From NCBI RefSeq assembly GCF_003473485.1, contig NC_053048.1, positions 48,791,755-48,855,754 of the forward strand: 64,000 nt of DNA, read 5' to 3'. The DNA is from Medicago truncatula. Its lineage: Eukaryota > Streptophyta > Magnoliopsida > Fabales > Fabaceae. Below, piece by piece: positions 11,592 to 24,038 of this stretch. A model generated the notes under the pieces. That model saw only the letters and a list, made by a program, of their open reading frames with translations. It was not told the DNA's origin and made no database searches. Positions within the stretch are counted from its first letter, which is position 1. Each line of letters begins with the position of its first letter. Both the position numbers and the translations under genes were made by a program.

Positions 11592-13110
11592 TTCTAACTC
11601 AATATTCAAGTCCGACATAAAAATAACCCCAAAATTTATAGCAGCTTTGCACATCAATTTTGTTGTTTCCAGAACAATCTTAATTTTCGTAAAGCCTAAA
11701 CCTTCCGCCAGTGACTAAGCCTCCACCATCCGCCTTGCAACATTTGTGAAATTAAGGTTTTGATTTTTGTGTTTAAAATAAGATTTGAGGTGAATATAAC
11801 ATTAATTCACGATATTTGGAGATATATTTGAGTAGAATTTTTTTTATTTAAAGAAGATGATGAAGATTCAAAGGAAGAAGATGAAGATGATGAACATCTT
11901 CATCATATTTTTGGATTTTTTTTCAGTTTTAATAAAAATATATTTTTAAAAATAAAATTATGTATTTTTTAATAAAAAAAATGCGAAAAAAGATGTATAT
12001 GTGCTATTAAGAGAGATAAAGGACCTAAACGGAAAAAAATAAAGACGAAGGACCAAAGTGTTACAAATAAATAAGATAAATGACCCATAATGTAATATTG
12101 CCTTAATTATATTTAGGTGTTCAGTCTTAATTAATTTACACTACATGATTGCCTTAGAACAATTAAAATTTCACATCAAATTTCTTTCATCTGAGTGTCA
12201 TTAAATTTATCAGTTATATTCATAAAATTTATTCCTCCCATTTTGATTGTTCAATTTTGTCGTTCCCAACTGCCGCATTTTTAAATTTTCGTGAGAATCG
12301 TCATGATTTCGAATATCGTGAGAATTGCCGTTATTTCCAGCACAACGTCAGGTATGATGACTTGATTTTTCTTTTTGATTTGATTTTTCTTGGTTGTGAG
12401 GTAGTTAATTATAACAATTGAGTAAATCATCCGTTGTACTTTGAGGGCTGCTAGCAGGTGTTGCCGCTGTGATGTTGTGGGAGTTTGCTAGCATTTTATT
12501 AGGTTGGCTGCTTAAATAAAAAAAATAAGTCACGATACCTGACGCGGTTCTAGATACAACGACAATTGTCAAGATAATTGAAAATTGCGGCAATTTGTAA
12601 CGACAAAATTGAACAATCAAAATGGAAAGAAGAATGAAAAAGAAACAAAAATTGATCAATATGGAAGAATAAAGAAGAAGAAATTTGAAAGAAGGAGATG
12701 TTTTTGTTCTCACGTTCGGGGTTCTGGAATGGAAGAAATTTTATGAATGTAAATGATGAATTTAAGGACATACAGATGAAAGAAATTTGATGTAAAATTT
12801 TATTTGTTATAAGTCTTGTAGTGTAAATTAATTAAGATTGAACACCTTAATATAAAAAAAGAAAAATTAAATCATTTGTTGTTTCAAAAAAAAAAATTAA
12901 ATAAAAATTAAAAGTATTAAAAGTTACCTTATGATTAAGATTAACTCTCCTTAAAAAAAAAATTAAGATTAACTCTTTTATTTTTAAAAAAAATCTACTC
13001 ATTTATTTGACATCTAATATTACCTATATATATTACATTTTAATTAGTTGATATCATGAGAGGGTAAATTACCCTCTAAACAAGAGAGGGTAACATAGGT
13101 CTCACTGCAC
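10950..13110. mobile_element. Long-TIR (Mutator-like) non-autonomous element, interrupted
   Basis: The two ends are long inverted repeats. The left arm (10965-11136, continuing at 12112-12300 after an insertion) matches the complement of the right arm (about 12590-13100), with shared TTTACCCTCTCATGATATCA and AATTAATTTACACTACA. The arms exceed 300 bp. No transposase is visible. The terminal few bases (GTGCA side) are uncertain and I could not place a target duplication. Short open frames inside the right arm are not supported as genes. Confidence 0.6.
11146..12102. mobile_element. Mutator-like element nested in the 10950 element
   Basis: 957 bp with terminal inverted repeats of about 350 bp (termini G-CA--ATTACATTA, then TTTATCTTATTTATTTGT and long matching arms) and a perfect 9-bp duplication TTAATTATA at 11137-11145 and 12103-12111. 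Nine-base duplications and long TIRs are typical of Mutator elements. The middle holds a TTA microsatellite at 11560-11590. No coding capacity seen. Confidence 0.75.
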
Positions 13111-13346
13111 TAAACTAGTATAAAAATTCTTGTGCTGCCAAATGGGGAAATTGCCTTCGGCGTTTCTCATGGATTCATGCAAACTTGATTTAAATATATT
13201 AATTGCAGGTCAATTTACAATCAACAAGATTCCTACTGCTATGTTTTAGTAAAATAAAAACAAGATTCCTATTTTAAAAATAACAAGTTTAACTTTTGTG
13301 GGACAATTTTTTTATTTGTTTCAAAATTGAATTAAAAGAATTTGAT

Positions 13347-13353
13347 TATATAT
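13347..13353 (+). promoter_or_regulatory. Possible TATA box of the P450 gene
   Basis: TATATAT about 60 bp upstream of the P450 ATG, at reasonable spacing. In AT-rich DNA such matches are common, so support is weak. Confidence 0.3.
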
Positions 13354-13411
13354 GTGCATGTTTCATTTATAGCCTGGTGATAAAAGATGAAATATAACTA
13401 GTAGCTGCAAA

Positions 13412-15936
13412 ATGCAACGAGTTAACAAAGAAACCATGGTATTTCCTTCACAAGATACTCTTCTAATTATTCTCCTACTCTTATCTTTCCCTGTGTTCCT
13501 CTTCCTCCTTATCCGCCGCGCCAAAATCTCGGCCACCAAGCGCCGTCTTCCACCCGGACCACCAGGATGGCCCATATTTGGAAACATGTTCCAATTAGGA
13601 GAAATGCCTCATCGTACACTCACCAACTTAAGACAAAAATATGGTCCAGTTTTATGGCTCAAAATAGGTGCTGTAAACACTATGGCAATACTTTCAGCCA
13701 AAGAAGCTACAATATTTTTCAAAAACCACGACCACAATTTTTCAGACCGAACCGTAATTGAAACCATGCGTGCCCATAATTATGACAAATCTTCCTTAGC
13801 TTTGGCTCCTTATGGTCCCTATTGGCGGCTCATGCGCCGCCTTGTAACCGTTGATATGCTTGTCATGAAACGCATAAACGACACAGCTTCCATACGTCGT
13901 AGATGTGTAAACGACATGCTCACATGGATTGCAAAAGAAGCACGTGAGTTAGAAGCTGGTCGTGGACTTCATGTGTCACGTTTTGTATTTTTCATGAGTT
14001 TTAACTTGTTTGGAAATTTAATGTTGTCGCGTGATATGTTTGATATGAAATCTGAGAGTGGTTCCGAGTTTTTCACTGCGGTTATGGGGTTGTTGGAATG
14101 GACCGGACATGCCAATGTGTCGGATTTGTTTCCATGGTTAAGGTGGTTGGATCCACAAGGTCTAAGGAGAAAAATGGACAGGGATATGGGAAAAGCTATT
14201 GAAATTGCTTCCACGTTTGTGAAAGAGCGTTTGGATTTGGAAGTGGAACGTGATGAGAAATCAAGAGATTTCTTGGATGTCTTGCTTGAGTTCCAAAGAA
14301 ATGAGAATCAAGATGCAGTCAACATCTCAGATAAAGATCTCAACGTTTTCATCTTGGTAAGTAATTTCCTCCCTAAATATAGACAATTACTTATCCCTTT
14401 TTATATAATATATTTTTCTAATCCACCATGGTTAAAATCTTTGATACGAAAATGATATTCTTAGACATTCAAACTCCAATCTACCACTAGAGAGAGAAAG
14501 AAATAAAGAGCGAAGTGATATAAAAATGATAAATTGTAAAAGTGATTAGAAATGTCTTTCGTTTTAAAGGGTAAAATTTCATTAATTTCTACGACTTTGA
14601 AGTGATTAGAAATGTCCTATATTTTTTGATATTAGTGTAGGTTTAAACCCCAAATCTTATATATATTATGCATTGTCTTTATCAATTAAGTTAAGCTCAC
14701 GGGGACAGTGTCCTATACTTTGATATGGAGGTAATATTATCCAACAAATTATCTCATACATAAATACCTGCTTTAAAATGTCATTATTTGTACCAAAAAA
14801 ACGTCATTATATTATAGAATAGCTTACCAACATATGGTTGGTTCAAATAGTAAAGAATTTGGTCGCCTTAATTTAAACAAGTGGTGATGAGTTTGATCTC
14901 TGACTACTGTGTAAGAAAAATTGAGTTTGAGAATGTAGAATTCACCTTATATGATCATCAAATTTCGTGTTAAAGACTATTCACTGTTAAATGATGTTAG
15001 ATATATTATTGGTGTGTATGTTTCTTTCATTATCATTTTTTATTTATATAAAAATTGTATCTCTAATTATTGACTAATTAAACGTTAATTAAGGAAAATT
15101 TTAAAATACCAATATATAAAATATTATATCTAGTTTTTTTTTTTCGACAAAAATGAATTTTCTGATATGTTTGAAAAGGACATAAGAACAAATTTTGTGT
15201 AGAAAACTGAAAATTTAATTAAAGGAATGGAGAAATTTCATCATAGTCCTAATTTACCGTGTTACTAGTTAATTAATTAAAATAATTTGATCGGTTACAT
15301 CTAAAAGTTTGCGGTTTTCAGGAAATGTTCTTGGCTGGGTCAGAAACAACAAGTAGCACAATTGAATGGGCTATGACAGAACTGTTATGCAACCGTGATT
15401 GTATGTTGAAACTCAAAACCGAGCTTAGTTCAGTAATTGGTACCAAAGATGTTGAAGAGAGTGACATAGACAAGCTTCCATACCTACAAGGTGTTGTCAA
15501 AGAAACACTAAGGTTACATCCTCCAATTCCACTACTTGTCCCAAGAAAAGCAGTACAAGACACAGAATTCATGGGATACTTCGTACCAAAAGACACACAA
15601 GTATTTGTCAACACATGGGCAATTGGAAGAGACCCTGATGTTTGGGATGAACCATTGGTTTTCAAACCTGAGAGATTTTGTGATATCAATAATAAGAGTG
15701 ATTATAGAGGACAACATTATGAGTTTATACCATTTGGTGCTGGTAGAAGAATGTGTGCTGGTATACCTTTGGCTCATAGAATTCTTCACCTTGTTTTGGG
15801 ATCTTTGCTTCATCGATTTGATTGGGAGCTTGATTGCAATATTACACCTTTAACTATGGATATGAAAGATAGGCTTGGGATTACCATGAGGAAGTTTCAA
15901 CCATTGCTTGCTGTGCCCAAATTAGTTGGGTCTTAA
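13412..15936 (+). CDS. Cytochrome P450, CYP76-type
   Basis: Two exons, 13412-14356 and 15322-15936, joined at GTAAGT/TTTCAG in phase 0, give 519 aa. An N-terminal membrane anchor (about 15-33) and the proline-rich hinge PPGPPGWP indicate an ER-anchored haem monooxygenase. The I-helix AGSETTSS (about 320-327) lies just after the junction, where most A-type plant P450s have their intron. ExxR is ETLR (376-379), the PERF motif is FKPERF, and the haem loop is FGAGRRMCAG with ligand Cys460. All key residues are intact. The text FLAGSETTSSTIEWAMTELL is typical of CYP76, a family acting on terpenoids, alkaloid precursors and herbicides; the substrate cannot be read from sequence. A second Met nine codons in (13436) is an alternative start. 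The intron carries a SINE. Confidence 0.93.
14612..14704 (-). mobile_element. Degenerate tRNA-derived SINE in the P450 intron
   Basis: On the minus strand, CCCCGTGAGCTTAACTTAAT and GGGGTTTAAACC are decayed A and B boxes of the SINE family at 8331 and 8683. Confidence 0.6.
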
Positions 15937-16614
15937 GAAATTATTTTTAATGTTTTATTTGTATAAATAAATATCAGAATGCTTATAATTTGTACCTAAA
16001 AACAATTGTACAAGCAAAAATACATTTGTCAAATAATATGTATATGTTAGTTAAGGAAAATGTTACATGAACACCCTTTATTCATACACCCAATTATACA
16101 CCCTATGTATTATAGAGATATTTTGGTAAGTTTATCTCACAACCACACTTTATCTTCTATTTGTATGGGGTCCAGGTTGCCACGTGTCAGAATTTTGTAT
16201 GGGTGTAAAGGGTGTATTGCCACATGGAGTGGTACATGTATCACCACTCGTTAGCTAAATGAAAATTTTCAAATATTGAAAGTGGATGATTCAAAGAAAA
16301 AAAATTTAAGAAAAAATGATGATTCTTAAGAAGGGATTTCTTAATTATTAGGTGAGGTAGCTATATACAAGTTCTTAGTAAAAAAAATTAAAAAAATCTT
16401 AAGGAGTGATTTATTATGCGTACTCATAAGTTCATAACCAATCAAAGAGTTACTCTTTTAGAGTAGGCATTTTGGATGAGCATAAATCTATCACTTTTTT
16501 TAAGGGATTCATTTATAACTTTAAACTACGTCTTGTTCTAAATCTCTCACTATATCACATAGATCATAAATCATCATCATAGTGTTAACTTGTAGTACAC
16601 ACCCCATTCTATTT
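15937..16614. other. 3' flank of the P450 gene
   Basis: AT-rich DNA. Its first part must hold the P450 3' untranslated region. Around 16060-16255 there is text resembling the decayed MITE at 6431 (repeated CATACACCC), too diverged to delimit. Confidence 0.4.
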
Positions 16615-16884
16615 CAGTGGCGGAGCCAGGAATTTTATAGAATCTGAGTAAAAAATTTATCGCAAAACAATACTTCATTTCTGCGGATAATTATACATTT
16701 CCTGCGGATATACCTTTCCTGTGGATCCTAAAATCCTAAGGTAATACCTCATCTGAGAACCTAAATCCTTGGCAAAATCCGTAGAAAAAACAAGAGATAC
16801 TAGTAATGGCTGAATTTGCTGCAAAGAAAGTAGGAGCTGAGTATGGGCTAGTGCCCAGACTAGCTGGGTTTGGCTCCGCCCCTG
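16615..16884. mobile_element. hAT-like non-autonomous element
   Basis: Terminal inverted repeats CAGTGGCGGAGCCA and, at the right, the complement of CAGGGGCGGAGCCA, 270 bp. CATTCTA occurs beside both ends, compatible with an imperfect 8-bp duplication if the ends extend 3 bp further. No coding capacity is supported. Confidence 0.65.
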
Positions 16885-17168
16885 CTGCATTCTAAACCTC
16901 TCACTTATTCAGTTTTTCCACAATGTTGCAACTAATGAAGACAGTTAATTGTTCACATTTTTATATCTTACTTAATTACACCCATGATAAACTTTCAGAC
17001 CTGCCTTCAGAAAAAGTGATTTTTTTTTTATTTTTTATAGAAAGCTTAAATCTGAAAATACATGGATAATATATGATTAGATGATTTTGTGTAAGTTGTT
17101 TAAGTAAGATAGTCTTGTATTATTCACATGTTTGTTTTTATTAATTAATGAGTCTCATCATACCTCAT

Positions 17169-17309
17169 CCAGAAGTCCTAGTTTAATTGGCAAAATGTCG
17201 AAATTGTTAGGTCGGATGTCATAACCGGGGTTCGAACCCCGGTACCTTCACTTATGTGTGAATTTATAATAGCTTTGTCATTTCGTCTATCTACCAAAAA
17301 AAAAATCTC
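17169..17309 (+). mobile_element. tRNA-derived SINE of a second family
   Basis: A-box-like CCTAGTTTAATTGGCAAAA, B box GGGGTTCGAACCCCGGTACC, then an unrelated body ending in an A-run. Differs in body from the 8331 family. Confidence 0.6.
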
Positions 17310-18964
17310 AGCATACCTCGTTTGATCCAACAATAAAATTAATTGAATTAATTGTACAAATTGATTTATACATAATGTAAGACTTGTTCACTTATTGATC
17401 ATGAAACTAGCCAGATGACATATGTGCCAAACAAGTTGAGAATCTTTTAATATGGAGAGTAGAGATACCCCTCCTGTCCCCTGTTATATTCGGTTATTCC
17501 CTGTGAGTTTGGTTATCACGGTGGTATCCAAATAAAAGAGTCATTAGGCCCTACTATGATACGAATGTTTAGTTTATTTAAGGTAATTAATCGAGATCTG
17601 ATTATAGTTTATTCATTATAAACAACTGTTTCTAACAAATAATAATTATTAAAATCTGAATGAACTGAATCAACCATTCATTATATAGAGATTTACATCC
17701 AAAATATCTTATCTATACAATTGATTAGATTAGATTATTTTTCCAAGAAGAAAAAAAGACAATTGATTAAGATTTTTTTTTACCGAGACAATTGATTAAG
17801 ATTTATATGCGGTTGTTTAAAAAAAAAATTATGTATATGAGTAGGCAACAAAATAACAACGTACTTGGGATTGGAAACCAAATATTACAAAAAGTTGTGT
17901 TATTTGAACATCTATATCTATTTATATGACAACTTTTAAGACAATCAAAATTTTACAAATAAAATGAGGTATTGGCACAAAAAACAAAGCAATAAAGAGA
18001 AATTAAAAACATAATGTGAGTACGAGAGATAAAGTTGTAACACAAGATACATTAATTACACAATGAATTTAAAAAGTCAATTTTTTCTTATAAATAGAAC
18101 CGAAGGGAGTAAGTTGTAAATAAATGGTTGTTCAAATATTATTTCTCTATTATAAAACTTCCATCCTCGATGGCTCGATCGATCTACCGACAGTGATGCG
18201 AGATTTACAAAAAAAATTAATCACATATTTATGCTAGTTAATTTAATTTCCCCCCAAAAATATTATGAGTTGTTAGTTAAAGACGATCTACAATTAAAAT
18301 TAAGATAAGCCGAATTTTTATTAGTCGAGTACACTATCAGTCAATGAAAGAACAACCAAAGGGGACACATCCAAGTATTTTGAAATCGCAAACACAAACG
18401 TCCACTTTCTTTCTTCAAGGTAAAGGATGACAAACACAATTAAAATCTATGAAGCACGTAAGTGATAAGAAAGTGCATGGAATGATAACTAAATGAGTCA
18501 TACAACATGGAGAACAAACACAATACATAAGACGCCATATATACGAAGGAACAACCTCATTTTCGCACAAGTTCATGTGAATTTAACTGAACAATAGCAT
18601 TCAAAACATGATATTTGTTGGCAATGAACATTGCTTATATGTCTTGTAAATTTTATTTGAGGCACACTCAATTCATCAAACAACTTATTTTACTTGCACT
18701 TTACCTTTAATTTTGACTTTTGATTTTTCAGATCTTTAATTCGTATTTTTTTAGACAACCCTAAAACAATTGGCCAATTGATCCTCCCTCAACCTCCAAT
18801 ATTGGTTACCTAATAAAATGATGTTAAATTGACGTACCTTAGTCCTTACAAACCCCTGTACCATCTTTTCCACGATTTAAACACAATTTATCTCATTTCA
18901 CCCAATTGACCACATTGATATGTCCTCAACCTCCAACACTAAAAGAAAATAAACATCTAAAATA
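17310..18964. other. Gene-free AT-rich DNA
   Basis: Nothing convincing. Around 18060-18115 there is one end of a Stowaway-like MITE (CCGAAGGGAGTA), and just after it a GTTCAAATATTAT end of the GATATTTG MITE family. Confidence 0.4.
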
Positions 18965-20335
18965 TCAGTTTGGTTTACATAAACTCAACCCGGGAGTTTG
19001 TAAAAGGGTGGAATATATCCCTCGACACGCGTGAATTATATGTCCAAACTCAGTGATATCGACCGTGCAGGAATGGAAAGCATCTCGAGTGATTTTCGAA
19101 TCAAGCTCAAAGTCTATATTATCAAATTGCATATCTTGCATCCATTGAAGTGCATGATATAGACCCACTGCCTCGCCAACTGCTACGGGGTAGACTTGAT
19201 CAAATTGCATCACTTTAGCTAACACAAAAGTTCCAGAATCATCACGCAAACAAACACCAATGCCTGTCCTATGAAACTGTTCCGAGAAGGCCGCGTCTGC
19301 ATTGCATTTGAATCTTCCATTGCTCGGTGGCGTCCATTTCGGATAAACAGAACCTGCTGGTCTGTTCTGGTGTTGCTGTGCGTGAATCTGCAGAGGGGTA
19401 GCAGACTGCTGCTGCTGTGTATGCACTTGCTGGGACGGTGCTGGAGACGGCAGATTAGCTTCCTGCCATTCTTCAATCAACTGCCGAGCCCTATCAACCA
19501 CTTGGGCACTGTTTTCATCAACATTCTCCCATGTTTTAAGATTCTGATGTTTCCACAAACTCCATAAAATAGCAGCAACGCGTTGTTGAATGTTCATGGG
19601 CAGATTCTTAAGCAAATAGAAAATGGAATTAATAGCAGAATCTGACTGTATGGCTGCGTGTTGAACTTCATACCAAATTCCGGCGGAATTCCAAACTTGG
19701 ATAGAAAAAGAGCATTCAAACAGTAGGTGATTCAAGTCCTCATGATCATCACCGCAAGTTCCACAATTTGTCGGACACGAGACCCCTTTATCTTGCAAGC
19801 AAACTCTAGTTGGTAAACATCCACGACACATACGCCATAACAGATTTTTAACTTTCGCCAGAACCTTTAAACGCCAAATATTCTGCCAATTACCGGGACG
19901 ACGGAGATGAGACACATCAATTAATTCTTCCACACATAAGCGGTATGCGCTCCGCACCGAATAACAACCATTACTTTCCGCTTTCCATATGAGACGATCA
20001 TGGCTGACTTGATCATACAAGGGCGTATGCATAATTTTTTCAGCTATGTCGTTACTAAAAATCTGTTGAACAAGAGGCGCGTTCCAGCTTTAACTATGCT
20101 CAGATAATAAACTTTGAACATTAGAGCCACGAACATAAAAACCACCAGCAATGTTACCATCAATTGACTCGCCATTAGCCAGCCATGGTGCATTAAGGAT
20201 AGGGATCGTTGCACCAGAGCCAATACTCTATCTAGCTCCTCCACGGATAATGAAACGGGAACGCAGAATGCTCCGCCAAACATAACTCGGATTGTGACCG
20301 ATGTTAGCATCAAGAAAAGACTTATTCAAATGGTA
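18965..20335 (-). mobile_element. LINE (L1-type) fragment: RT zinc finger plus RNase H
   Basis: A minus-strand frame of 355 codons (20032-18965) encodes a zf-RVT domain, with SVRSAYRLC, the NIWRLKVLAKVKNLLWR block and Cys/His ligands (CPTNCGTCGDDHEDLNHLLFEC), then an RNase H domain with CNADAAF, GEAVGLYHALQWM and FELDSK, the usual Asp/Glu series. A continuous coding trace upstream to about 20330 (DANIGHNPSYVWRSI and IGSGATIPILNAPW) lies in other frames, so at least two frameshifts separate it from the main frame. Reverse transcriptase, endonuclease and ORF1 are absent, the C-terminus breaks off near SRVEF, and no A-tail follows. It is a dead fragment truncated at both ends. Confidence 0.88.
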
Positions 20336-20642
20336 TCACTACTAGATATTATTTTTTATTCGCTATTAGATTTCTATACTAGCTCCATCTTATTATTACA
20401 AAACTTATAGAATTATATCAATAATTAAAAATATTGGAATGAATTTGACTACAATTTATAGCTGTGGTGTAATCTGTAAAATCAACAAGGTTTACTTGTC
20501 TTCAGCTCATTAAGATAATCAATGGTTTTGTTTTTGAATTAAAAGGAATAAATTCAAATCAGGCTGTACAAGACAAGGGCAAAAATGTCATATAGTGACC
20601 AACCCGGATTCCTCCTATTTTCACAAAAGGAATAAACAAAAA

Positions 20643-20716
20643 TGGCTTCGCCCAGGCTCGAACTGGGGACCTTCAGTGTGTTAGACTGACGTGATAACCA
20701 ACTACACCACGAAACC
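20643..20716 (-). tRNA. tRNA-Val (anticodon AAC)
   Basis: 74 bases fold as a full cloverleaf: acceptor arm GGTTTCG/CGAAGCC with discriminator A, D arm with GTGTAGTTGGTTATCAC (A box), anticodon loop CTAACAC, T arm CCCAGTTCGAGCCTGGG (B box). No intron. A T-run (TTTTT, plus-strand positions 20638-20642) follows directly as pol III terminator, and CAACA lies just upstream at the position of the plant tRNA start motif. It matches the standard plant nuclear tRNA-Val(AAC) by recall. Unlike the SINEs nearby it is intact and unaccompanied by an A-tail. Confidence 0.95.
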
Positions 20717-21789
20717 CTGTTGAAATTATTTCTTAAGATTATTTTCTTGTTCAATAATTCTGGGAGCACGTACCTATTTTAATGGAAGTTATGTACAAAG
20801 GTATAGTATATAGTCAGTTATACACACTACATAATCACATTCCATTCCATTAATGAGAGACAACCAAAGATAGAATAATATACAGGAATTCTGAAACTTT
20901 AGTTTTTGACTTTAATTAATAGAAACATTTTCTGCACCTATAATGTTAATACTGTCTCATACTCTCATCATTCTTCTGCATTTGAACGATGGTTTTTTTT
21001 TACTTACTCCATTAATCCTAAGCCGAAATCAGTTAAGTTATTCACCTACTCTTAACACAAACTTACTAAGTCAATGTTTGGTTACACACTGACATAGCAT
21101 TTCTCAGTCTCACACATAATGTTCAACTAAAGTGAATTTTCCTAGGATGGCACTTGTGTAACATTAAGGTACCTATAGTGTCCTGCTGAATAAATAATCA
21201 TACACTAACTATTATTGAGAGTAATAAGTAAAATAAAATTGGGGAGACTAATCAACTTAAACTTTGGTATTATTCAGAGTAATTAGTAAAATTTTAACTA
21301 GGCTTTGGTATTAACTAGGCTTCAGTAAGGATGATTCTCACTTTAATCTTTTCAAAATTTTAAAATCAAAACTAATTTTAGTTTTGAAATTCAGTTCTTA
21401 GTTGAGTTTTAGTTTTTATTTTTGAGTCAACCCAATATAATAAAAAATTCAAAACAAACTATAAGAAAAATTGAAATCATAAGTAGTTCAAACTACCACA
21501 ATAATAATAACATTAATCTCCTATAAAAAATAACAACATTAATAAGTATTCATGTCTTAGTCCAAGCATAACAATAAATAAATATTCATATTCATGTCTT
21601 AAGCCAAATATTCCATAAGATACTATTCATGTCTTAGTCCAAATATACATATAAATATTCGTGTCTTAATCAAAATATAAAGATAAATATTAATGTCTTA
21701 ATCCAGATATGCATAATCACAAATATTCAAAGATTGAAGAAAGTATTGAAGAAAGTATCTTTCTTCCAAATACACTGACAAAGTGACAA
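20717..21789. other. Gene-free AT-rich DNA
   Basis: No genes seen. Between 21560 and 21730 the phrase CATGTCTTAGTCCAAATAT and variants recur four to five times at irregular spacing, a weak degenerate repeat. Confidence 0.4.
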
Positions 21790-21960
21790 GCAGCATTTTT
21801 TTTTTTTAAAGAAAAAAAAAAGGGGCAAAACCAGTATTTTTATTAGTATAATAATAATTCAAGACTCGAGAAGAGTCCAACCCAAATAAAATACAAGTTT
21901 TTTACTTCACAAACAAGTAATGATACAAACAGAGCAGACTGCACCACCACAAAAACAAAT
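21790..21960 (-). repeat. Possible LINE 3'-end relic
   Basis: On the minus strand the text GGGTTGGACTCTTCTCGAG and AATAAAAATACTGGTTTTGCC is followed by a homopolymer-rich tail (A/T run at 21795-21822), the look of a retroposon 3' end. No coding part is left, so the assignment is tentative. Confidence 0.25.
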
Positions 21961-22346
21961 CAAAACCTTATAAATGGTGGTACATCTAGATTTTACTCTA
22001 TGAAAATGGAAAATTTCAATCTTATGCTTCAAGATGATAATGCAGAACTTATTTTACGAAATTTGCATGATTTGAAACACTCCTCTAAAACTATTGACTA
22101 AGAAGTCATTTAATGTTAGTACCTTGTATCATTATTATGACAAATGAGAGAAAATATAATGCATAGTTTGAATAAATCGTCTAATTAGATTGCCATAAAC
22201 TGTTTCACCCAAATGTAATCTAAGACTTAGAGTAGTATAAAGGTAAATTATAATATCAAAAGTACATTAATTGGCAAAGCCAACCATTTGAAGATGATAG
22301 CTATACAACTTCAAGATCATAAGTCTATAAACACTAAACAGTCATT

Positions 22347-24038
22347 TTAGATCCTCATATTTCTCATACAAAGACCATTCAATGATCTAGTGCTAGCAAA
22401 CTCCAACCTATCTCTCATACCTACTTTTCTATCAATGCTGCATACATAGTTAAGACCTACAAGAAGATCAACCATTGCAGCTTCAGTTTTTGCTTGATTT
22501 GCATAATAAAGAGTTTGAACTGGTAAAATATTTGCTTTTACAAAGGAATGCTCCTTCTCAAAATTTCTCTCAGAATGCAAACTTATGGTGTTGTGTGCAA
22601 GTGGAGCCAACCATTCTAATATCTGTGTGAGTACTGAGCTTGATTTTGCTGCAAGGTCTGCATCATGAACGGATGAAGATTTACTTTTCGCACGATATTT
22701 GAGCTTAGCCCTCAGAACAATTCTTATAGTAGTTGGAAGCATATTGTACAAATCATCTCTTGCTTTCAAGTCAATTGAGTGAAGCGATGATGCCATCTTC
22801 TCGATCAATACAATCATATTTGCATAGCGAAGGGCTAAAGATGCACCACCAACGGTAAACGAAGCTGACTTTAACCTATTGCTGAGGCATAATTTAGAAT
22901 ATATTCTAATTCTGTTGGAGAGAGATGATTTATCCATTGTTTTCATTTTGTCACCATGTTTCATATGAGAATCAGTCAACCTCATAGAACCACCATAACC
23001 ATCTGTCTGCACACAACTCTGTATGACAGGAGAATTACTTGTAACAGACATGCAACTTTTGAATGGCCCTATATTTCCTAACTGTTTGCTTTCGGAACGT
23101 TTGTGCTTTCGACCTTTATCTGGTGGATGAAGAGCCTTCTTATGTTCCTTGTTTCTTTTGCTCTTGTCAAATGAAAAGTATGGCCTCCTCCCAACAGAAC
23201 CTGAGTTGAATCCATTGAGATCATTCTCGGAAGGATAAATGGAAGAATGCATAAAAACAGAAAAAGATTGACTGCGCAGAAGATTGTTAGCATTCATATT
23301 CTGTGAGTCAGTTTCTTGCTGTAAAGATGGTAGGTGATTATTTCCAAACACAAATATGATTCTCTCCAGTACCGTAAATAGTGATTTTACCAGCAACCGG
23401 ACAACATAATCATAACTTTTATTCCATGGAGACATGTCTCTTAGATTCCTCACTTCCTGACGCTGACACGCGACCTTCTTCTGAAACTCGAGCAACTTAA
23501 ACCGATGCAGTTCAGGATTTGCTTGCATTCTTCTGAAAGTCTGTTCAACCTCTGCTAGTACTTCAAGCTCTTCACAAAATTGTGTCGTGGAGGCCACAAT
23601 TTTTTCCATTTTCTTCATTTTTCTCTCCATCTTTTTCCATTTATACTCCCACCCTGACCATTGAATATAATTTTGAACCGGATTACAAACAAAATGCTCA
23701 AACCGATGATAAACCGGATCCGTGCATCTCTTACCAAACCTGGTAACAGATCGCGCTAGCAATTGAAAACTATCAAGTATATCATTCAATACAAGCTCCA
23801 TCAAGTAATCATCATCCTGAGAAACTAACTTTTTGATCCCAACAGAGTTCACTATCTCTTCCCTCAAATTCAACACCTCCCAATCACTCAAAGACTGCCA
23901 CAAGTTAGTCATCTTTGACATCAAACTCGCAACTTCTAACGCCAAAATTCCAACTAACGCCTTGTTATCTAATGCATTCTTGCGCGAGACCGGCCACAAA
24001 GAATTGAGCCAAGACCCATTCGCCATTTCACCTCTCAT
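22347..24038 (-). CDS. DUF3475/DUF668 plant protein (PSI-related family)
   Basis: Single-exon frame of 563 aa. The N-terminal DUF3475 (about 25-85: VGILALEVASLMSKMTNLWQ) and the C-terminal DUF668 (about 400-495: ALRYANMIVLIEKMASSLHS, LPTTIRIVLRAKLKYRAK) are both complete. Between them are a Lys-rich stretch (KRNKEHKK, GRKHKRSESK) that could be a nuclear localisation signal and a Ser-rich linker. Arabidopsis relatives include the PSK SIMULATOR group and shorter DUF668 proteins; their biochemical activity is unknown. The first ATG after an in-frame stop is 24038; the next, at 24026 (MANGSWLNSLW, good start context), fits the family start better and would give 559 aa. A fragment resembling its upstream region is repeated at 25840-26025. 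Confidence 0.9.
   Translation of the reverse strand: MRGEMANGSWLNSLWPVSRKNALDNKALVGILALEVASLMSKMTNLWQSLSDWEVLNLREEIVNSVGIKKLVSQDDDYLMELVLNDILDSFQLLARSVTRFGKRCTDPVYHRFEHFVCNPVQNYIQWSGWEYKWKKMERKMKKMEKIVASTTQFCEELEVLAEVEQTFRRMQANPELHRFKLLEFQKKVACQRQEVRNLRDMSPWNKSYDYVVRLLVKSLFTVLERIIFVFGNNHLPSLQQETDSQNMNANNLLRSQSFSVFMHSSIYPSENDLNGFNSGSVGRRPYFSFDKSKRNKEHKKALHPPDKGRKHKRSESKQLGNIGPFKSCMSVTSNSPVIQSCVQTDGYGGSMRLTDSHMKHGDKMKTMDKSSLSNRIRIYSKLCLSNRLKSASFTVGGASLALRYANMIVLIEKMASSLHSIDLKARDDLYNMLPTTIRIVLRAKLKYRAKSKSSSVHDADLAAKSSSVLTQILEWLAPLAHNTISLHSERNFEKEHSFVKANILPVQTLYYANQAKTEAAMVDLLVGLNYVCSIDRKVGMRDRLEFASTRSLNGLCMRNMRI

Noticed and set aside
12405-12771. Minus-strand open frames of 73-102 codons
   Set aside because: They lie in the inverted arm of a non-coding transposon and are low-complexity (Ser/Phe-rich).
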